From Girardinichthys multiradiatus (lineage: Eukaryota; Chordata; Actinopteri; Cyprinodontiformes; Goodeidae), in NCBI RefSeq assembly GCF_021462225.1, contig NC_061801.1, forward strand, positions 7,188,125 to 7,252,124: a stretch of 64,000 nucleotides of DNA, read 5' to 3'. The position numbers and the translations under genes were made by a program. This document shows positions 58,330-64,000 of the stretch, piece after piece (within the stretch, counting starts at the first letter, position 1; the number at the start of each line of letters is the position of its first letter). Under the pieces are notes generated by a model. That model made no database searches. It saw only the letters and a list, made by a program, of their open reading frames with translations, and was not told the DNA's origin.

Positions 58330-58800
58330 TTTACCACAGACTGACTTTATGAGGGCTGAATGGCCGTTAACAGGCTGCGAGGTGTCGCTCCTCCGTATCT
58401 TCCCCCCTTCCCGCCTGTTGTTTTCAAAGCACCGACGACCTTTGAAGTGTTCTGGTTTCAGTAGGAACTTGTTAGCACCGGCTCCTTTCCTCCGCGCGCA
58501 CAAACAGCGCGTTTGCAGGCGCGCGGAAAAAGCGCAGAACATTCCGCGCGCAATGCCTAACTTCGCTTATTATCTTATCAGTAGCAGCACACCTCTGTGA
58601 TTGACGGGATTACTCCTTAAGAATCGAACAATACGATGTATCCACGCAGCATTTGCGTACAAAACAGCACCTGTCCGTCGGCCTTTTTTCGCACTCTGGT
58701 CCATCAGGGCAGCGGAGCCCCTAAAGAACCCCTCCACAGCTGGGATCATCATCCTCGGCTCCTTATCAATCACTCCAAAAACTCTTTATAGTTTATGATG
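58330..58800. promoter_or_regulatory. CpG-rich island, possible promoter or conserved element
   Basis: The densest CpG stretch outside polm and mobile elements. It contains 'ccgcgcgc' at 58492-58499, its inverse at 58519-58526 (able to form an 8-bp stem) and a third copy at 58544-58551. Open frames on both strands (83 and 67 codons) are unrecognised. It might be a promoter for an unseen gene or a conserved enhancer. Confidence 0.4.
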
Positions 58801-59239
58801 ATTGGAGGCGCCACAAAGACAACACTTAGGATTTGTTGTTGGACGAACTAATCTCTTAGAAACAAACTAGTTCTGATAGCTCTACTTATTTAACAGATCT
58901 TGCTGTTGGACCTTTTTCTCTCAAAGGAGGCTAAGCATAATAAACATCACAGATTTTAAGGTTACTAAGTTTAACTTTTATGCATAAAGCAAATAAAAGG
59001 ACTTTTTAAAATATGAACCTGTATAATTGTTGATAAGTAGTAATTCAGCCTACAATGCCTTTGTTGTGTTATTATTAACAATTAATTTATATTGCCAAAT
59101 GTATTGGCTAGCCTGCCTGACACGTTGCATTGCTCTTGATGATGTATCTTGGATGCAGCTGCTCGACCATAAAAACCCATTCTATGAAGCTCTCTATGCA
59201 TTGTTATGGAGCTAATCTGAAGGCCAGATGAGGTTTGGA
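58801..59239. other. No recognised gene or element
   Basis: Nothing identified. Confidence 0.5.
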
Positions 59240-59602
59240 TGTCTGTAGCGATTTACTCTGCGGAAAGTCGAGGACCTCTGTGCACTATGCACCACCGCTC
59301 GGTGAGTTTACGTGGCTGAGTTACTGTCATTTCCCATTGCTTCCAGTTTCTTATAATACCACTGACAGTTGACGGTGGAATATTTAGGAGTGAGGAAATT
59401 TCATGACTAGGCTTGTTGGACAGGTGGCATCCTATCACAGTACCAGGCTGGAATTCACTGAGCTCCTGAGAGAAACCCATTCCTTCACAAATGTAGAAAC
59501 AGTCTGCATGCCTGGGGACTTGATTTATACACCTGTGGCCATGGAAGTGATTGGAACACCTGATTTTATTCATTTGGATGGGTGAGCGAATATTTTTAGC
59601 AG
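59240..59602 (-). mobile_element. 5' end of a Tc1 element with N-terminal transposase
   Basis: Minus-strand frame 59573-59253 contains 'LSEFQPGTVIGCHLSNKPS' and 'LNIPPSTVSGIIRNWKQW', the first helix-turn-helix of a Tc1 transposase. The terminal repeat ends at 59602 next to TA ('tttttagcag'). Catalytic part absent. Confidence 0.8.
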
Positions 59603-59604
59603 TA

Positions 59605-60029
59605 TAGTGTATTTACAGTCATCAATAAATTAAAATTCCAATGAGGCCTGTTTGTTAGATAAAAATGTCTTTTGAAAATAACAACCTTTAAGCAGGTATT
59701 CGACATACTTTTCATTAAACCCACATTGCTTTATTAAAATGTGTTTTTAATTGGTCTAATGGAATGTTTTAATCTTAAATGTTGTATTTTCATTAGCTGA
59801 AAGCAGAGAATCATCATAAACAGAAATAAAGGCTTGAAAACATTAGTCTGTGTGTAATTAATCCATATAATGTGTTTGACTAAGTCATTTAAGTTACTAA
59901 AATAAATGAACTTTTTCAATGATACAGGGTGTTTAGTGATGTTGTGAGAATAAGCCAAAGTTAATTATTGTTTCTTTACTTTGCTTTTTTTTTTTACTTT
60001 CTTTTATCATGCAAGTGCAATATATTTTT
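59605..60029. other. No recognised gene or element
   Basis: AT-rich with T-runs. Confidence 0.5.
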
Positions 60030-60135
60030 TTATGTTTTTTTGTCACTGTATTTACTTTTTTTTAATCATGTAAAGCACTTTGAACTGTCCTGTTGCTGAA
60101 TTGTTCTATATAAATAAACTTGCATTGCCTTGGTC
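60030..60135 (+). mobile_element. Retroposon 3' tail
   Basis: 'catgtaaagcactttgaac' and 'atataaataaacttgcattg' are the 3' end of a common fish SINE/LINE. No head or coding part seen. Confidence 0.5.
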
Positions 60136-61655
60136 TCACAGAAACTGTGTTTTGGAAGCAGTGAAATAATATTTTCTTAAACAGGTTCCATATAGTCCCA
60201 CTTCTAATCTAACCCCTGACCAGCAGCATATCGGTCAATCTGCTTTTTGTGAATGCCGCATGTCGTCTTTTCTATCTATTGTGCATTTCTGTAGCACTAT
60301 TACAGCACCGGGTACAAGTCTGGCATTGTTACTGTAGCGCCATGTGTCATTTTTGCCTGGATGAAGACATTTCTAGGAATGATGCATTTGCGAGAAACAG
60401 AGGAACTTTACAGAAATGACATATCTGAAGATTGTTTAGGAAAACACACATGTTTATGAATGAGCTTTCAAGCATTTCTCTGTCAGGATTTTTTTAAAAG
60501 TAGTCCTGTAGGTTACTTTAAACAAAATGGTCTAAAAAACTTTTTTTTTAAAGGGCTTAAATGTAGGAACATTTACTGTAAAAGGTGCTATTATTACTTC
60601 CACTATTGTAAAAGAATGTAATATAGCTTAAGTTTTTATTTTAAAAACTCATATTAACTTATAAGCAATGCAGTTAAAAGTCTAATTAACCTAAACTTGC
60701 AAATTGTGTCTAACTAACTAACTAACTAACAAGTGATAACAGAGAACACTATTTCCAATTTTTTTTGTTTTACTTTAGAAGATGCACGTTTTTTATCTTT
60801 TATACTCTGACTTTCAAATGCAGGAGTGTAGCTTTAAATAGCAACAAAATATGCACTTGTTACAGTTCCATTTTAGGGTTTGATCAATATATGTTTAATT
60901 GATGCATATTTGGCTGAAAATATTGTTGCAGCTGCAATTTTGCTCCTTAATTTTGGCTTGCTTTACATAAAAACTCTGAACAGTTCTTGGTGTATTTCAA
61001 AGATGGATTACAGGACTCCTTATACTTTACATAGGTCCCTTATTTTTCCGTGAATGATTCAAATCTTCTTTATGTTCCGGTTTTTCTTTAGTCCTGAAGT
61101 GATAAAATAAAGGCTAATTTCTTTAACTGATTGATCTAAAACGTACTGTCCCGTTGTCATCTAGAGCTGAATCGGGTTCCTAACTCTCTTTGGGTAAGAA
61201 AATGGTGCCGTCTAATGTGGGTCATTTTATATTGACCATGCATCAATTTCTACCCGCCAGGGGGACATTACATACCTGCTTTGAACACGGAGAATTCACA
61301 GTAATTCGATATTATTCCTTCATTGTGTTCTGTAAGAAAATCTGTATCTAGAAATATATTGAAATAAAATGTGCTGTTGGATGATATTTAAACTCAGCTG
61401 GCCCATACAAGTATCAGAACCGAAATATGTGGAAATAGAGTGTAATACAAAGTTTTAAAATAATAATATAGAATTTAGCCAAACTATCTTTGAGATTTTA
61501 TTTTTACTCAAGATATATTTATTGGGTTTCACAAACGTGCTTGAGATCACACTTGTAATTGTTACAGGGTTGACTTTCAAATTGAAAGACTTAAACAGAA
61601 AATATTTAGAAGGAATAGACCATGTGATTCAAATCAAACAAAAGAAAACAGTAAA
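60136..61655. other. No recognised gene; one (TAAC)n tract
   Basis: AT-rich. A (TAAC)n run is at 60711-60730. Confidence 0.5.
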
Positions 61656-61687
61656 AAAGAAAGAAAGAAAGAAAGAAAGAAAGAAAC
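61656..61687 (+). repeat. (AAAG)n microsatellite
   Basis: Uninterrupted tetranucleotide run of about eight units. Confidence 0.9.
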
Positions 61688-61979
61688 CCCAAATAAAGTA
61701 AAACAACCCTTACCTTCCAACAAATAACCACTGCCAAAGTTGCGCTGTCGCTTCACCGCACTTAGGGCCTGCCTAGTGTATAATAACATGCAGTTACTCT
61801 CCTAAAAATGTTTTAGCTACCCAAAAGGTAATATTGACTTCAAGAAAGAACCCCATGAACTGTCTAAAGCATCAGTTTTAGGCAAGACATGATATCTTGC
61901 AACCATTGTGAGTGAGATGGTAGAGAGGCGTCCTTCCATTTAAGGAGGATAACTTGACGTGCCAGGAAATAGTGCAAAG

Positions 61980-63470
61980 GCTATAGACCGTTTTTAACAG
62001 TGCTTAAAATATTTATGCCCTCTATGACCCCAAAAAGACCTGGTATTGGGTTTGCTTCCAGTTTGACGATGAATATCGCAGATATTTTGCCAAATACTTC
62101 TTTCCAGTAGTTACTGAGGTGTGAACATGAAAAGAACATATGGTAGAAAGAGGCGTCCATAAGGTTACATCTGGTGCACAGTGGACTAATAGTAGGGTAC
62201 GCAGAAGACAGCTTAGCCTTAGAAATATGGGCCCGATGTACCACCTTAAACTGGATTAACCGATGTTGAGCACAAAGTGAAGATGAATTATAAGAGCTGA
62301 GACCCAGGTGTCCTCAGATAAAGGAAGGCTTTTATCTTTTTCCCAAGCAGTCTTAATTTGATCCACCAGGGTTTATTAAAATATCCAGCATGATATTATA
62401 CAGTTTAGAGATAAGACCTTTGCTTGAATGTTTCCGTCTCTGTTGAAATAGAGAAATCGGGCAGTTGTGAGGTAAAAACAAATGCTGTGTTTGAAGATAA
62501 AAAAATCTGAATTTAAAAGGTCAATTTTGTCTTTCAGTTGTATGAATGATGCCAGGTATCATCTATAAGTAAATCCTTAAAACTAATGATACCACTTTTG
62601 CGCCATCGCTGAAAGCCTGGATCTGTCATAGATGGTTTAAAGGGGTTATTTGTGGTAATATGATTCCAAACAGAAAAACTGCAAAGGCCGAAATGTCTCC
62701 TGAACTGTGGCCATATTCTCAGTGAATGTCTAGCCACAGGGTTATCAAATGACGGAATGGGACGTAAAGGTAGGGCAGAGCCAACAAGGGCCCGTGGAAA
62801 TAGGTTGTTATGTAAGCTGAGCTCTGTCACAACCCAGACGGTCGGGGTGGTCATGTCAAATGCACCAATGCACAAGATTTCTCAAGTTGGAAGCCCAATA
62901 ATAAAAACGGAAGTTTGGCAGCGTGAACCCACCTTGCAATTTTTACTTTTTGAAGATGGGTTTTATTTAGGCGCTGTCGGTTACCTTGCCATATATATGA
63001 AGATAAGGCTGTGTACAACTGCTGTAAGAAGGAGCCAGGAATAAAAACTGGTAACGTTTGAAAGAGGTACATAAGTTTTGGCAATATGACCATTTGAACA
63101 GAGTTCACCCGTCCAACCAGAGACATGGATAGTGGTGACCTCTGTGACAGGGACCATTTAATCTGATTAAATAAGTTTTCTTTAAATTAGTTTTTATCAT
63201 TTCTGGTAACTGTAACTCCTAAAAAGGTGAACTTATTAGATTCAATTTTAAAGGTGAAATTAGTAAAGTCTGAGGCTCGTGCTGCTTCATTAACGGGGAA
63301 GAGCATGCTCTTGCTGATGTTGAGTTTATAGCCTGAAAAACTGTCAAACTGACTGAGCCGTGCTAGAACCAGAGGAAGTGACATACAGCAGAAGGTCATC
63401 AGCATAAGGGGAAAGCTTATGTTCCTCGACATCTCTCAGAATACCAGATATAGTTTCGCAATTGTGGAGC
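61980..63470 (-). pseudogene. L1-like LINE ORF2, reverse transcriptase to C-terminus, decayed
   Basis: Minus-strand pieces in order: 'LSPYADDLLLYVTSS' (63425-63370, reverse transcriptase active site), 'FSGYKLNISKSMLFPV', 'FTFLGVTVTR', 'LPKLMYLFQTLPVFIPG' and 'LSSYIWQG', 'NPVARHSLRIWPQFRRHFGL', and a cysteine/histidine region 'CTRCNLMDASFYHMFFSC' near the end. This is the L1-type arrangement. Several frame changes. 5'-truncated near 63470; 3' tail not clearly found. Confidence 0.8.
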
Positions 63471-63652
63471 GCTATCGTAAAGACTTAAGATTTTTATTGA
63501 CATTTATCTCCAAAATTCATGAAAACACTTACTTAAAATGGAAAATAAACTGACATACTGTAGTCTAAAATGGTTAATTCAATTTATAGTGAAGCAGTGT
63601 GAAGTCTATTTAGCTGTAGTAGCAAGATGTCATGGAGGGATGGAAAGCTAAC

Positions 63653-64000
63653 AGTCGCGGCGGCAATCCCAGAACCCGGTGGTGGACACCGGCAGTAAGG
63701 GATGCTGTTAAGCTGAAAAAGGAGTCCTATCGGCTGTGGTTGGCTTGTGGGACTCCTGAGGCGTCTGACGGGTACCGTGAGGCCAAGCGTGCTGCGGCCC
63801 GGGCTGTGGCAGAGGCAAAAACACGGGCCTGGGAGGAGTTCGGTGAGGCCATGGAGAAGGACTACCGGTTGGCCTCGAAGCGATTCCAGCAAACCGTCCA
63901 TCGCCTCAGGAGGGGAAAGCAGTGCTTCGCCAACACTGTTTATAGTGGGGGCGGGAGACTGCTGACCTCGACTGAGGACATTATCGGGCGGTGGAAGGAG
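63653..64000 (+). mobile_element. Start of a further LINE copy, runs off the right edge
   Basis: Same family as 17981-21330, sense strand, beginning in the linker after the endonuclease ('[13 protein letters not shown]', '[16 protein letters not shown]'). Truncated at its 5' end. The rest lies beyond the window. Confidence 0.85.

Noticed and set aside
58349..58773. Open frames on both strands of the CpG island
   Set aside because: Length is expected from high GC content; no similarity recognised.

Overview
The window looks like vertebrate, almost certainly teleost fish, nuclear DNA. The grounds are intron-rich genes with GT-AG splice sites, many Tc1/mariner elements with TA duplications, L2-like, L1-like and other LINEs, tRNA-derived SINEs, hAT elements, and a class I-type endogenous retrovirus (ERV). 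No bacterial-style operons, tRNA or rRNA genes or CRISPR arrays were seen. The species cannot be named from the sequence.

Two host genes are supported. At the left, on the minus strand, lies the first coding exon of an N-acetylglucosamine-6-sulfatase (gns) gene; the rest runs off the left edge. On the plus strand from 28970 to 41947 lies a complete, apparently intact DNA polymerase mu (polm) gene. Its 11 coding exons join in frame to a 506-residue protein with BRCT, helix-hairpin-helix and catalytic palm domains and all three catalytic aspartates. The two genes point away from each other, and the roughly 27.7 kb between them is an island of mobile elements.

Region by region. 1.7-3.8 kb: a short hAT element with a full-length Tc1 element inside it. 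4.4-11.2 kb: Tc1 relics, with one Tc1 element holding a SINE, a small hAT-like insert and a second Tc1 element; that second element in turn holds a twin-primed LINE, two unassigned insertions and a full-length Tc1 copy with an uninterrupted 334-residue transposase. 11.4-12.2 kb: an element with long inverted ends. 12.25-26.1 kb: a decayed RNase H-bearing LINE split by a minus-strand ERV. The ERV has paired LTRs, a 4-bp target duplication, a polypurine tract, a primer site matching tRNA-Val and only a broken env remnant. It has itself received a Tc1 copy, a 3.3-kb LINE (containing a solo LTR) and an L2-like LINE. 26.7-28.6 kb: an unclassified inverted-repeat element with a solo LTR of the same ERV family.

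29-42 kb: polm. Its introns hold a Tc1 relic (intron 1), another Tc1 relic (intron 6), and a nearly intact Tc1 plus a 3.3-kb antisense L2-like LINE (intron 8). 42-64 kb: no coding gene recognised. This part holds a second hAT, several Tc1 relics, SINEs, LINE tails, three GC-richer or motif-rich unique stretches that may be regulatory (50.5-50.95, 52.7-53.1 and 58.3-58.8 kb), a decayed L1-like ORF2 and, at the right edge, the start of another LINE copy.

No new defence or metabolic system was found. The most notable content is the insertion stratigraphy, the intact Tc1 transposase, the twin-primed LINE, the tRNA-Val-primed ERV and the hydrophobic leader on the L2-like endonuclease ORF.
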